Counted from the first letter of the stretch, positions 8,357-17,850 are shown. The stretch: 64,000 bases of DNA from Amycolatopsis thermophila (GCF_030814215.1 NZ_JAUSUT010000001.1:2728001-2792000), one strand, 5' to 3'. Notes: generated from the letters alone by a model not told the origin. Numbers and translations are program-made.

Positions 8357-11122
8357 GTGGCTGGATCGACGAAGACGAAGAAGAACGACGCCGGGGCGAA
8401 CGGCGCCGGTCGTCGACGGCTGGTGATCGTCGAGTCGCCCGCCAAGGCCCGCAAGATCGCGTCCTACCTCGGCCCGGGCTACGTGGTGGAGTCCTCGGTC
8501 GGGCACATCCGCGACCTGCCGTCGAAGGCCGACGACGTCCCGGCCAAGTACAAGGGCGAGTCCTGGGCGAAGCTCGGCGTGAACGTCGACCACGACTTCG
8601 AACCGCTCTACGTCGTGTCCGCGGACAAGAAGGCCAAGGTCACCGAGCTCAAGGGCCTGCTCAAGGACGTCGACGAGCTCTTCCTCGCCACCGACCCCGA
8701 CCGTGAGGGCGAGGCCATCGCCTGGCACCTGCTGGAGACCCTCAAGCCGAAGGTCCCGGTGCGCCGGATGGTCTTCCACGAGGTCACCGAGCAGGCCGTC
8801 CGCGCGGCCGCCGAGGACACCCGCGAGCTGGACGGGGACCTCGTCGACGCGCAGGAGACCCGTCGCATCCTGGACCGGCTCTACGGCTACGAGGTCTCGC
8901 CGGTGCTGTGGAAGAAGGTCATGCCGAGGCTGTCGGCGGGCCGCGTGCAGTCGGTGGCGACCCGCCTGGTCGTCGAGCGCGAGCGGGAGCGCATCAAGTT
9001 CACCTCGGCCTCCTACTGGGACATCTCGGCGACGATGGACGCGGGCGAGGACGCGACACCCCGTCAGTTCCCGGCGCGCCTGGTGTCGGTCGACGGCGCG
9101 CGCCTGGCCACCGGCAAGGACTTCGACGCCTCGGGGCAGCTGAAGGCGAACGCGCAGGACGTCCGGGTGCTCGACGAGGCCGGCGCGCGGGCGCTGGCCC
9201 AGGGCCTGCACCAGCGGGACTTCAAGGTCACCAGCGTCGAGGAGAAGCCGTACACCCGGCGGCCGTACGCGCCGTTCATGACGTCGACGCTGCAGCAGGA
9301 GGCCGGCCGCAAGCTGCGCTTCAACGCCGAGACGACCATGCAGATCGCGCAGCGGCTGTACCAGAACGGGTACATCACCTACATGCGTACCGACTCCACG
9401 ACGCTGTCGGAGTCGGCGCTCGCGGCGGCCCGCAGCCAGGCGACCGAGCTGTACGGCAAGGACCACGTCTCGCCGACGCCGCGGCAGTACACCCGCAAGG
9501 TCAAGAACGCGCAGGAGGCCCACGAGGCGATCCGGCCCGCGGGTGAGGTGTTCCGGACGCCCGGCCAGGTCGCGGGCGAGCTGCAGGCCGACGAGTTCCG
9601 GCTGTACGAGCTGATCTGGCAGCGCACGATCGCCTCGCAGATGGCCGACGCGAAGGGCACCACGATCTCGGTGCGCATCACCGGCACCTCGAGCACGGGC
9701 GAGGAGTGCACCTTCGCCTCGTCCGGCCGCACCATCACCTTCGCCGGCTTCCTCAAGGCCTACGTCGAGGCCGTGGACGCCGACTCGGGCGCCGAGGCGG
9801 ACGACAAGCAGAGCCGTCTGCCGCAGCTGGTCAAGGACCAGCCGGTGACGGCGACCGAGCTGTCCCCGGACGGCCACGCGACCACGCCGCCGGCCCGGTA
9901 CAACGAGCCCAGCCTGGTCAGCAAGCTGGAGGAGCTGGGCATCGGCCGCCCGTCGACGTACGCGTCGATCATCAAGACCATCCAGGACCGCGGTTACGTG
10001 TGGAAGAAGGGTTCCGCCCTGGTCCCGTCGTGGGTGGCCTTCGCCGTGGTCGGGCTGCTCGAGCGGCACTTCGAGCGGCTGGTCGACTACGACTTCACCG
10101 CCGCGATGGAGGACGAGCTCGACCGCATCGCGGCCGGGAACGAGCAGCGCACCCGGTGGCTGTCGCGGTTCTACTTCGGCGGCGAGCAGGGCGTGGATGG
10201 CTCGGTCGGCCGCCTGGGCGGGCTGAAGAAGCTGGTCAGCGGTGGTGTCGAGGACATCGACCCGCGCGAGATCAACTCCATCCCGATGTTCGAGGACCAC
10301 GACGGCCGCACGGTGTACGTGCGGGTGGGCCGCTACGGCCCGTACATCGAGCGCGAGGTCGACGGGAAGCCGCAGCGCGCGAACCTGCCCGAGGACCTGC
10401 CGCCGGACGAGCTGACCGCGGAGATCGCGGAGAAGCTGTTCGCGACGCCGCAGGAGGGCCGCTCGCTGGGCGTGGACCCGGTCAGCGGGCACGAGATCGT
10501 CGCCAAGGAGGGCCGCTTCGGCCCGTACGTGACCGAGGTGCTGCCCGAGCCCGAGGAGGCCGAGGGCGGCAAGAAGACCAGCAAGGCGAAGAAGCCGAAG
10601 CCGCGCACGGGCTCGCTGTTCCAGTCGATGGACATCCAGACGGTGACGCTGGAGGACGCTCTCAAGCTGCTGTCGCTGCCGCGCGTGGTGGGCAAGGACC
10701 CGGAGTCGGGCGAGGAGATCACCGCGCAGAACGGGCGCTACGGGCCGTACCTGAAGAAGGGCACCGACTCGCGGTCGCTGTCGAGCGAGGACCAGATCTT
10801 CTCGATCACGCTCGACGAGGCGCTGAAGATCTACGCCGAGCCGAAGCAGCGCGGCCGTCGTGGCCCGGCCAAGCCGCCGCTGAAGGAGCTGGGCGAGGAC
10901 CCGGTGTCCAAGAAGCCGATGGTGGTCAAGGACGGCCGGTTCGGGCCGTACGTGACCGACGGGGAGTACAACGCGACCCTGCGCAAGGGCGACAGCATCG
11001 AGGGGCTGACACCGGAGCGCGCGTCCGAGCTGCTCGCCGAGAAGCGGGCGAAGGGGCCGGCGCCGAAGAAGAAGGCGCCGGCGCGCAAGGCACCGGCCAA
11101 GAAGGCCGCCGCCAAGAAGTAG
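8357..11122 (+). CDS. topA: DNA topoisomerase I
   Basis: 921 residues. This type IA enzyme relaxes negative supercoils. The N-terminal TOPRIM domain has VIVESPAKARKI and the acidic DPDREGEAIAWHL motif. The active-site tyrosine is in YMRTDS at about residue 342, the same position as in M. tuberculosis TopA as I recall. The C-terminal region lacks zinc-finger cysteines and instead carries several repeated domains of the GRYGPY / DGRFGPYVT type, ending in a Lys/Ala/Pro-rich tail (KKAPARKAPAKKAAAKK), the actinobacterial form. GTG at 8357 follows AGGAG by about 10 nt. It is divergent from the protease gene, and the 231-bp gap should hold its promoter. Confidence 0.97.
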   Translation: MAGSTKTKKNDAGANGAGRRRLVIVESPAKARKIASYLGPGYVVESSVGHIRDLPSKADDVPAKYKGESWAKLGVNVDHDFEPLYVVSADKKAKVTELKGLLKDVDELFLATDPDREGEAIAWHLLETLKPKVPVRRMVFHEVTEQAVRAAAEDTRELDGDLVDAQETRRILDRLYGYEVSPVLWKKVMPRLSAGRVQSVATRLVVERERERIKFTSASYWDISATMDAGEDATPRQFPARLVSVDGARLATGKDFDASGQLKANAQDVRVLDEAGARALAQGLHQRDFKVTSVEEKPYTRRPYAPFMTSTLQQEAGRKLRFNAETTMQIAQRLYQNGYITYMRTDSTTLSESALAAARSQATELYGKDHVSPTPRQYTRKVKNAQEAHEAIRPAGEVFRTPGQVAGELQADEFRLYELIWQRTIASQMADAKGTTISVRITGTSSTGEECTFASSGRTITFAGFLKAYVEAVDADSGAEADDKQSRLPQLVKDQPVTATELSPDGHATTPPARYNEPSLVSKLEELGIGRPSTYASIIKTIQDRGYVWKKGSALVPSWVAFAVVGLLERHFERLVDYDFTAAMEDELDRIAAGNEQRTRWLSRFYFGGEQGVDGSVGRLGGLKKLVSGGVEDIDPREINSIPMFEDHDGRTVYVRVGRYGPYIEREVDGKPQRANLPEDLPPDELTAEIAEKLFATPQEGRSLGVDPVSGHEIVAKEGRFGPYVTEVLPEPEEAEGGKKTSKAKKPKPRTGSLFQSMDIQTVTLEDALKLLSLPRVVGKDPESGEEITAQNGRYGPYLKKGTDSRSLSSEDQIFSITLDEALKIYAEPKQRGRRGPAKPPLKELGEDPVSKKPMVVKDGRFGPYVTDGEYNATLRKGDSIEGLTPERASELLAEKRAKGPAPKKKAPARKAPAKKAAAKK

Positions 11123-11158
11123 GCCTCGAACAGCAGTTCGACGAAACTGTCGTACCCC

Positions 11159-11175
11159 GGGGGCACACTGCCCCC
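11159..11175 (+). other. Small hairpin abutting the start codon of the next gene
   Basis: A perfect 7-3-7 hairpin (GGGGGCA, loop CAC, TGCCCCC) ends one base before the GTG at 11176. No ribosome binding site is seen there, so this structure may affect initiation; alternatively CACACT inside it may act as a weak -10 for a leaderless start. Either reading is inference. Confidence 0.5.
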
Positions 11176-11979
11176 GTGACGACGATCGACGAACTGCTGA
11201 CCGAGGCCGCGCGGCCGGTGCTGGACGCCGTGCCGCAGCGCGCCAGCACCTGGGACCTGTACGCGCCGTACGCGACGGACGACGACGTCGAGCGGATCCG
11301 GTACCCGCTGAGCCGCACCCAGGACACCGCCGACCCGGCTGCTCTCATCGCCGAGGTGGAGGCGCACAACGCGTGGATGGCGCAGCTGCGGGACTCGCCG
11401 TTCGTCGAGGGCGGTGACCTGACCGACGACGCCGTGCGGGCGTTCGGGCTGATGCTGCGGGGCCCGATCCGGATGGTGCTGACGGGTGTGCACCGGGATC
11501 TGGCCGGGCCGCTGGACGTGCGGGTGTACGCGGACACGGCGGCCGGTGTGCTGTGGAGCTGGCGGCCGGACACCACGCAGGTCGGCGGGTGGGGTTTCCG
11601 CGAGCTGCGCTTCTTCTTCGACAAGGTGGTCGGGTTCGTGCCCGAGCAGCCGTACGGCCGGTTCGGGTCGCTCATGCTGCGGGCCGGCGAGCGCGGCGAG
11701 CTGACCGGGCGGGACGCCGAGCGGGCGGCGCGGGTGCGCGAGTTCCTGCGCCGGCCGCGGACGGGCACGACGGTGGTGGACCTGATGGCGTTCGACCGGC
11801 GCTGTGCCCAGTTCCCCCGGCTCGGGTACGTGGTGGTCGACAACGACCTGGGACGGCACGTCCTGGCCACGGTCACCGAACCGGGTGAGGGCGCGCAGCT
11901 GTTCCTGGTGCCCTCGGACCGCGACGGGCTGGCGCGGTGGATGACCGACGCGGTCGAGGCGGCGATGACCTGTGCCTGA
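11176..11979 (+). CDS. Conserved hypothetical protein
   Basis: 267 residues, no signal peptide or membrane segment. The sequence opens VTTIDELLTEAARPVLDAVP and is a soluble alpha/beta protein with a well-formed central part (LMLRGPIRMVLTGVHRDLAG, then GWGFRELRFFFDKVVGFVP) and a VVVDNDLGRHVLATV strand near the C-terminus. I do not recognise the family. The frame is open far upstream through topA, but coding character starts only after the topA stop, and GTG at 11176 is the first sensible start. The gene lies 53 bp behind topA in the same direction and may be read through from it. Confidence 0.75.
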   Translation: MTTIDELLTEAARPVLDAVPQRASTWDLYAPYATDDDVERIRYPLSRTQDTADPAALIAEVEAHNAWMAQLRDSPFVEGGDLTDDAVRAFGLMLRGPIRMVLTGVHRDLAGPLDVRVYADTAAGVLWSWRPDTTQVGGWGFRELRFFFDKVVGFVPEQPYGRFGSLMLRAGERGELTGRDAERAARVREFLRRPRTGTTVVDLMAFDRRCAQFPRLGYVVVDNDLGRHVLATVTEPGEGAQLFLVPSDRDGLARWMTDAVEAAMTCA

Positions 11980-12089
11980 ACCGGTGGTTGCGCACAGTGA
12001 TCGCATGGTTGCCCGGATGGGCGCGTCCACGCCGCGAAAAGCCCACTACGCTGGGTCGAGGTGTTTCGGACAGCACGGGAGTGGTCAGC

Positions 12090-12593
12090 ATGAGTCCGGC
12101 GAAGGACGACGCTCGCTTCGACGGCGACGGCACGCAGTCCGGTCTGCAGCCTCTGACGTTCGGCGACGCCGTCTCGGGGTCGGTGAGCGACGACGAGGGC
12201 TACCAGCCGTTGAAGGTGGCCAAGCCGGTCGAGCCGGACCCGGAGAAGGTCCGCCAGATGATCGAGGCGATGGCCGCCGAACCGGGTGCGCCGGCCGAGG
12301 TCCCCGCGGACGACACCCCACCAGCCGCGCCGGCCCCGGCGGTGCCGCCCGCGCCACCCCTGGGCATCCTGCCGCGGCAGCGCACCTGGCGGGGGCGCCA
12401 GAAGATCGGCTCCTGGACGCGCCCGTCGTTCAAGCTGCCGCGCCCCGGTCAGAACGGCTCGGTGCGCCGGGCGAAGCCGTCCAGCGGGTCGGCGGCGTTC
12501 CTCGTCGCGGCCGTGCTGATGATCGTGTTCGGCGTACTGGCGATCGAGTTCCTGGCGAGCCTGATCGACACCCTCCGCGGGCTGTTCGACTAG
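12090..12593 (+). CDS. Single-pass membrane protein with proline-rich cytoplasmic region
   Basis: 167 residues. The first 90 residues are acidic and then Pro/Ala-rich (PPAAPAPAVPPAPPLG), followed by a basic stretch with RQRTWRGRQK and FKLPRPGQ. One transmembrane helix lies near the C-terminus (AAFLVAAVLMIVFGVLAIEF), followed by a short tail ending GLFD. The layout predicts a mostly cytoplasmic protein anchored at its C-terminus. No family is recognised. ATG at 12090 is chosen because GGGAG lies 9 nt upstream; GTG at 12081 is possible, and the frame stays open further up without coding signal. Confidence 0.7.
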   Translation: MSPAKDDARFDGDGTQSGLQPLTFGDAVSGSVSDDEGYQPLKVAKPVEPDPEKVRQMIEAMAAEPGAPAEVPADDTPPAAPAPAVPPAPPLGILPRQRTWRGRQKIGSWTRPSFKLPRPGQNGSVRRAKPSSGSAAFLVAAVLMIVFGVLAIEFLASLIDTLRGLFD

Positions 12594-12739
12594 GACCCAG
12601 CCGGACGATCTTCACGTTCCGGGCGCGTGGGGCCGACCACGACGGGCACTCTCAGACAGGCAGAGCTACCCTGGCCGCACGGTTGGGGGACACCGGTTTG
12701 TCGCGCGAGGGGTTCCCCAGCGTCACGGGAGTAAGTGGG

Positions 12740-14836
12740 GTGGGTCCGATCAGCGAGGTCGTGCACGTGCAACCCGGCGCGGAAAGCGAGGCGCCGGGAG
12801 GGCGTGGTGCCTCGACGATCTACCGGGCCCGGCGGGTCCTGGCGATCCGGCCCTTCCGGCGGCTGTGGGGCGTCACGTACCTGTGCAGCGTCGCCGACTG
12901 GCTGACCATCCTCGGCCTGACCAGCCTCGCCACCCAGCTGACCAACAACTACACCGCGCAGAACTTCGCGTTCACCGGTGTCCTGCTCTCCGCACTGCTG
13001 CCCGGCCTGATCTTCGCGCCGCTGGGCGGGCTGCTCGCCGACCGTTTCGACCGGCGCAAGGTCATGTTCGTCGCGGACCTCTTCCGCTGCGGGTTCCTGT
13101 TGTCGGTGGCGTTCGTGGGCACCTGGTGGTGGCTCTACATCGCGAACTTCCTGACCAGCGCGAGCGCGATGATGTGGATCCCGTCCAAGGAGGCGGCGGT
13201 CCCGAACCTGCTCAAGCGACCGGACCAGGTGGAGACGGCCAACCAGCTCGGCCTGGTGATGACCTACGGCCTGGCCACCGTCACCGCAGGCGGGCTCTAC
13301 GCGATCGTGACGCGGATCGCGGCGTCGGTCGGCCTGCCCTCCGGGTTCTTCGGCGAGCTGGGCGTCGCCAAGGTCATCGTCGTGCTGATCGCGCTGCTGT
13401 ACCTGGCCAGCGCCGTCCTGGTGCTGACCCGCGTCAAGGAACTGTCGATCCGCAAGCCCAAGATGGCCGCGGTCGCGCACGAGCAGGCCGAGAAGGTCGC
13501 GAAACCGGTCACCGAGGAAGCGCCGGGGCTGGGCGCGCTGATCAAGGACGCGGGCAAGTACATCAAGAGCACCCCCCTGGTCCGCGGACTGCTGATCGGC
13601 GCGGCGGGTGCGTTCGCCGCGGGCGGCGCGGTGGTCGGTTCGGCCAAGACGTACTCGGCCAGCCTGAACGCGGGCGACTCGACGTGGGGCCTGCTGGTGG
13701 TGGCCGTGTTCATCGGGCTCGCCACCGGGATGGGCGGGGCGCCGAAGCTGGCCCGGCGGCTGCCGCACGACCGGTTGTTCGGCATCTCGATCGTGCTCGC
13801 CGGGCTGGCGCTGATCCTGGTGGCGCTGTCGCCGCACCTGACCGTGTCGCTGGTCGCGGTGGCGATCGTCGGCGCGTGTGCGGGCGCCGCGTTCCTGACC
13901 GGCGTGACGATCATCGGTTCGCAGGTCGAGGACGCGATCCGCGGCCGGATCAACGCGATCTACCAGTCGATGATGAAGATCATCGTGTTCGGGTCGGTCT
14001 CGGTGGTGCCGCTGCTGATCGGCCTCACCCAGGCGCGGCGGGTCACGGTCTGGGGCAACGAGATCATCATCGACGGCACCCGGCCGGTGATGCTCGGTGG
14101 CGGTGCGCTGGCCGCGATCGTGGGCGTCGTCGCCTACCGGCAGATGGACTCGCGCCGGTCCGAGCCGATCATGGCGGACCTGCGCAACGCGATCCGCCGC
14201 CGCCCGCGCCGGGTGAACGGCCTGCTCATCGCCCTTGAGGGCACCACCGCCGCGGACACCGCCGAGCAGGCGACGAAGCTCGCCGAGTGGCTGCGGTCGG
14301 TCAGCCCGCGCCCGGTCGTGCTGGCCGCGGACCCGGCCCTGGACGACGCGCGGTTGGCCACGATCATCGGCAACGCCTCGCTGTCCGGCGCGCGGGCGCA
14401 GGCGCTCGCGGCCGCCGCGGTGCGCGCCGACCTGGTGGAACGCAACGTCCAGCCCGCCCTGGACGGCGGCGCGATCGTGGTGATGGAGCGCTTCGTCGAC
14501 TCGCCGCTGGCGCACCTGTCCGCCGTGGCCGGGCTCGACGCCAAGGAACTCGAAGGCTTGGCGGACTGGGCCACCGGACGGCTGCGCCCCGACGTGACGG
14601 TGCTGCTGGACGCCGACCCGGGCGCCAACGCGCCCGGCCCGCTGTCGGTCGAGGAGCAGTGGCGCGTGCAGACCCTGCTCAGCGAGATGGCCGCCGCCGA
14701 CCCCGACCACTACGTCGTGGTGGACGCCGACGGGCCCGAGGACGAGGTCACCGGCCGGGTGCGCACCGCGGTGCGGGCCGTGCTCGCGCAGCGCAAGCTC
14801 GGCCTGGCGCCCCTGGCCGAGGTGGAGGCCCGGTGA
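12740..14836 (+). CDS. MFS transporter fused to a degenerate thymidylate-kinase domain
   Basis: 698 residues. Residues about 45-470 form an MFS transporter with about 12 membrane segments and the loop-2 motif GGLLADRFDRRKVM. From about residue 490 a dTMP-kinase-like domain follows (NGLLIALEG, then ATKLAEWLR, QPALDGGAIVVMERFVDSPL). The P-loop, normally GxxxxGK(S/T), reads EGTTAADTAEQ with no lysine or glycine-rich turn, and the DR(Y/F) motif is ERF, so catalysis is doubtful. From memory, Streptomyces has a similar membrane protein/kinase fusion between topA and holB, so the fusion is ancient. The start is uncertain: GTG 12740, or TTG 12698 with GGGGGA 7 nt upstream. A likely -10 TACCCT lies near 12666. 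It overlaps holB by 4 bases. Confidence 0.88.
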   Translation: MGPISEVVHVQPGAESEAPGGRGASTIYRARRVLAIRPFRRLWGVTYLCSVADWLTILGLTSLATQLTNNYTAQNFAFTGVLLSALLPGLIFAPLGGLLADRFDRRKVMFVADLFRCGFLLSVAFVGTWWWLYIANFLTSASAMMWIPSKEAAVPNLLKRPDQVETANQLGLVMTYGLATVTAGGLYAIVTRIAASVGLPSGFFGELGVAKVIVVLIALLYLASAVLVLTRVKELSIRKPKMAAVAHEQAEKVAKPVTEEAPGLGALIKDAGKYIKSTPLVRGLLIGAAGAFAAGGAVVGSAKTYSASLNAGDSTWGLLVVAVFIGLATGMGGAPKLARRLPHDRLFGISIVLAGLALILVALSPHLTVSLVAVAIVGACAGAAFLTGVTIIGSQVEDAIRGRINAIYQSMMKIIVFGSVSVVPLLIGLTQARRVTVWGNEIIIDGTRPVMLGGGALAAIVGVVAYRQMDSRRSEPIMADLRNAIRRRPRRVNGLLIALEGTTAADTAEQATKLAEWLRSVSPRPVVLAADPALDDARLATIIGNASLSGARAQALAAAAVRADLVERNVQPALDGGAIVVMERFVDSPLAHLSAVAGLDAKELEGLADWATGRLRPDVTVLLDADPGANAPGPLSVEEQWRVQTLLSEMAAADPDHYVVVDADGPEDEVTGRVRTAVRAVLAQRKLGLAPLAEVEAR

Positions 14837-16041
14837 CGGCTGTCGTCGCGCCGACGGGGGTGTGGGCCCAGCTGGTCGGCCAGGACCACGCCGTCGAGGT
14901 GCTGTCCGCGGCCGCGGACGCGGCGGCGAAGATCGTGGCCGGCGAGCCGGCACCGGCCGGTGCGATGACCCACGCCTGGCTGCTCACCGGCCCACCCGGT
15001 TCGGGTCGGTCGGTGGCGGCCCGGGCGTTCGCGGCGGCGCTGCAGTGCATCACCGGCACCGGGTGCGGGCAGTGCCCGGGCTGCCGCACCGCGATGCACG
15101 GCACCCACGCCGACGTGCGGCTCGTCATCCCGGAGGGGCTGTCGATCTCGGTGGCCGAGATGCGGTCGCTGGTGCAGGCCGGGGCCCGCCGCCCGACGAC
15201 GGGCCAGTGGCAGGTCGTGATCATCGAGGACGCCGACCGGCTCACCGAGGGTGCGTCGAACGCGCTGCTCAAGGCGGTCGAGGAGCCGCCGGACCGGACG
15301 GTGTTCCTGTTGTGCGCGCCGTCGGACCACCCGGAGGACATCTCGGTGACCATCCGTTCGCGGTGCCGCCTGGTCACGCTGCGCACGCCGGTAGCCGAGG
15401 CGATCGCCCGGGTGCTCGCCGAGCGGGACGGCGTCGACCCGGAGCTGGCCGAGTGGGCGGCGTCGGTGTGCGGTGGGCACGTGGGCCGCGCCCGGCGGCT
15501 GGCCACCGACGAGAACGCCCGCAAGCGCCGCGAGGCGGTGCTGCGCATCCCGCTGGGCCTGAGCCGCCCCGGCGACGTGTTCCGGTGCGCGGACGAGCTG
15601 ATCGCCGCGTCGGAGGCGGACGCGACGGAGGAGAGCAAGGTCCGCGACGAGGCCGAGAAGGCCGAGTTGCGCAACGCGATGGGCGGCGACGCGACGGGCA
15701 AGGGTGTCGCCGGGGCGAAGCGAGCGGCCGAAGCGGCGGTCAAGCAACTGGAGAAGCGGCAGAAGTCCCGGGCGACGCGCACTCAGCGGGACACCCTCGA
15801 CCTGGCGCTGGTCGACCTGGCCGGTTTCTACCGGGACGTGCTGGTGGCCATCAGCGGCGCCGACGCGCGCTTCAACCACCCGGACCACGCGCACGACATC
15901 GCGACCGCCGCGCGGCAGTGGACAGCGGACTCCACCCTGAAGCGCTTGGAAGCAGTGCTGTCCTGCCGCGAGGCGATCCTGTGGAACGTGAAACCGAGGA
16001 TCGCGGTGGAAGCCATGCTGACCGCTCTGCGTCACGGCTGA
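14833..16041 (+). CDS. holB: DNA polymerase III clamp-loader subunit delta-prime
   Basis: 402 residues. This AAA+ subunit helps load the beta sliding clamp. The P-loop is GPPGSGRS (Arg where ATPases have Lys), fitting the usual non-hydrolysing role of delta-prime. A zinc module follows (CITGTGCGQCPGC). Other motifs are HADVRLVIPEG, VVIIEDADRLTEGASNALLKAVEEPP and the SRC segment (IRSRCRLVTLRT). An acidic, Lys-rich linker near residues 250-300 precedes the C-terminal collar domain. The GTG start lies inside the TGA of the upstream fusion gene (GTGA overlap), implying translational coupling. It is convergent with the surface-protein gene, with a bidirectional hairpin between them. Confidence 0.95.
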   Translation: MTAVVAPTGVWAQLVGQDHAVEVLSAAADAAAKIVAGEPAPAGAMTHAWLLTGPPGSGRSVAARAFAAALQCITGTGCGQCPGCRTAMHGTHADVRLVIPEGLSISVAEMRSLVQAGARRPTTGQWQVVIIEDADRLTEGASNALLKAVEEPPDRTVFLLCAPSDHPEDISVTIRSRCRLVTLRTPVAEAIARVLAERDGVDPELAEWAASVCGGHVGRARRLATDENARKRREAVLRIPLGLSRPGDVFRCADELIAASEADATEESKVRDEAEKAELRNAMGGDATGKGVAGAKRAAEAAVKQLEKRQKSRATRTQRDTLDLALVDLAGFYRDVLVAISGADARFNHPDHAHDIATAARQWTADSTLKRLEAVLSCREAILWNVKPRIAVEAMLTALRHG

Positions 16042-16069
16042 CGCCCGGCGCCGGATCCTCCGGCCGGAG

Positions 16070-16107
16070 AACGGCGCCGCCCCCCCGGATCGAGGGCCGG
16101 CGCCGTT
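16070..16107. terminator. Bidirectional hairpin between holB and surface-protein gene
   Basis: Perfect 10-bp arms AACGGCGCCG (16070-16079) and CGGCGCCGTT (16098-16107) with an 18-nt loop lie between two convergent genes. There is no T-run, so it is a GC-type terminator at best. Confidence 0.6.
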
Positions 16108-16117
16108 GGCGTCACCG

Positions 16118-17752
16118 TCAGTCGCGTGGCCTCGGCGAGGGCTTCACGACCGCCGCCTTGATCCGCTTCCGCGCGGGGAACGCCGCCACCAGCACGACGC
16201 CGAGCAGCAGCATCGCCGTCCCGGTCCAGAACAGCGGCACCGCGGAGTAGGCGCCGGCCGTGTAGGCCAGCTTCTGCGGCGCCTGCGGCGCGGCGTTGCC
16301 CGCGGGCGCCGCCGGCGTGGTGCTGCCGCACACGACGCCACCCTCGGGCGCGTAGGCCCGCCCGATCTGCTCGCCCAGCGAGATCTGCGCCAGCGACGAC
16401 GGCAGCGAGTCGCTGCCCGCCGGGAGCAGGTTCTTCAGCCCGGCCGTGGGCAGGATCTGCAGGTTCAGCATCCGCGCGGAGGCGCCCAGCTGGAAGCCCT
16501 TGAACGGGTCGGTGAGGTTCTGGCCCTTCTGGGTCAGCTCGGCGATGCTCAGCCGCAGCACACCGAGGTCGAGCACCTTGCCCGCGGTGTCGGGCACCTG
16601 CTGCAGTCCCTCGTTCGCCGTGGCGACCAGGCCACCGACCACGGGCAGGTCCTTGAGCGCGCCGAACTGGTCCGACAGCCCGGACAGCGGCAGGCCGATC
16701 GGGATGTCCTTGGTCGGGTTGGTCGCGTCGAGCGTGTACAGCACCTTGCCCTGCCGCTCGATCGTGATGACCGGCGCCGTGTACTCGACCTTCGACGTCT
16801 TCTCGTCGCCGGTGGACAGGACCTTCAGCGTCGGCTGGCTGGCGACCTTGAGCGTCAGCTCGAGCGGGGTGCCCTTGAGGATCTCGATGTCCGCGGCCTG
16901 CAGGGTCGAGGTCGACTGGACCGCCTTGTTCGGCGAGCCGGGGATGTCGACCAGCTCCACCACCGACCGCGAGGACAGCGTGTTCGGCAGGCTGAGCACC
17001 GAGTTCGTCCCGTCGGCCGTGGTCTGCGCGCCGCCGCTGAGCAGGCCGCCGAGCGTCTGCAGGCCCTTGGCCGGGTCGAAGCCCTTCGCCAGGTCGACGC
17101 CCTGCAGGTTGAGGCTGCTGATCGGCAGGTTCGGCAGCGACGGGATGACGTTGAGCAGCGACAGGCTCGCCACCGACGTGCTGGCGTCGGCGATGGTGCC
17201 GACGCACGGGCCGAGCGTCGGGCTGTAGCGCGCGTGCACCTTGCCGTTGAGCACGCCCAGGTTGAGCAGCGGGTTGTCCGGTGCGTTCAGGCCGCCGGTC
17301 AGGGGCTGTTCGTTGTCGGGCAGCGCGGTCTGCACGAGGCTGCCGGGCGCCGGCGGCGAGTTGCCCGCCACGGCGAGCCCGAACGGCGACGACTGCGCGA
17401 TCGACTTCTCGTAGCTGAGCAGGGCCTCGGAGTTGGCCTGGGCGCTGGACAGGCCCATGCCGGCCTCGAGCGCGGACTGCTTCGGCAGCTGGTCGCCGAA
17501 GCCCGGCAGGATCGTGCTGGTCGGGACCGAGTTGGGGAGCAGGCGCAGCACCCCGAGCGCGGCGGCCGCGTCGGCGACGGCGTGACCGAGCGGCTGCGGC
17601 CCCTCCTGGCCCACGAACGGCGGTTGCCCCGGGTTCGCCGGCTCCGGCGTGGGGGTGGTCGGGATGGTCTGTGCCATCGCCGGAGTGCCCGAAAGCACCA
17701 GGACGGCCGCGGCGACCGGCAGCGCCAGCGCGCGTGGCATGCGTCGACGCAT
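16118..17752 (-). CDS. Exported, membrane-anchored surface protein, function unknown
   Basis: 544 residues. A signal peptide (MRRRMPRALALPVAAAVLVL, cleavage near AMAQ) leads into a Pro/Thr-rich segment and a long extracellular part rich in Leu, Gly, Ser and Asn (LLNVIPSLPNLPISSLNLQG, TLQAADIEILKGTPLELTLK). A C-terminal hydrophobic helix (VPLFWTGTAMLLLGVVLVAA) and a basic tail (RKRIKAAVVKPSPRPRD) anchor it in the membrane. This is a sortase-free cell-envelope layout. Only two cysteines flank the ectodomain (GPCVGT and VVCGST) and may be disulfide-linked. GGAGGG lies 9 nt upstream of the ATG. No family is recognised. Confidence 0.8.
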   Translation of the reverse strand: MRRRMPRALALPVAAAVLVLSGTPAMAQTIPTTPTPEPANPGQPPFVGQEGPQPLGHAVADAAAALGVLRLLPNSVPTSTILPGFGDQLPKQSALEAGMGLSSAQANSEALLSYEKSIAQSSPFGLAVAGNSPPAPGSLVQTALPDNEQPLTGGLNAPDNPLLNLGVLNGKVHARYSPTLGPCVGTIADASTSVASLSLLNVIPSLPNLPISSLNLQGVDLAKGFDPAKGLQTLGGLLSGGAQTTADGTNSVLSLPNTLSSRSVVELVDIPGSPNKAVQSTSTLQAADIEILKGTPLELTLKVASQPTLKVLSTGDEKTSKVEYTAPVITIERQGKVLYTLDATNPTKDIPIGLPLSGLSDQFGALKDLPVVGGLVATANEGLQQVPDTAGKVLDLGVLRLSIAELTQKGQNLTDPFKGFQLGASARMLNLQILPTAGLKNLLPAGSDSLPSSLAQISLGEQIGRAYAPEGGVVCGSTTPAAPAGNAAPQAPQKLAYTAGAYSAVPLFWTGTAMLLLGVVLVAAFPARKRIKAAVVKPSPRPRD

Positions 17753-17850
17753 GTGGTGGGTCCCTCCAGGAACGACTGGGGCCGGCCGTTGTGACCGGCG
17801 TCGCAGAGCCTAACGACCAAGGGGGTCGCAAGTGACGCGAGAGGGGTCGC

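Noticed and set aside
8189-10492. 767-codon minus-strand ORF opposite topA
   Set aside because: Antisense shadow of topA, rich in Arg, Leu and His without motifs.
12090-12593. Reading the single-pass membrane protein as part of the MFS fusion
   Set aside because: The two lie in different frames with a stop codon between, and a promoter-like TACCCT precedes the MFS gene.
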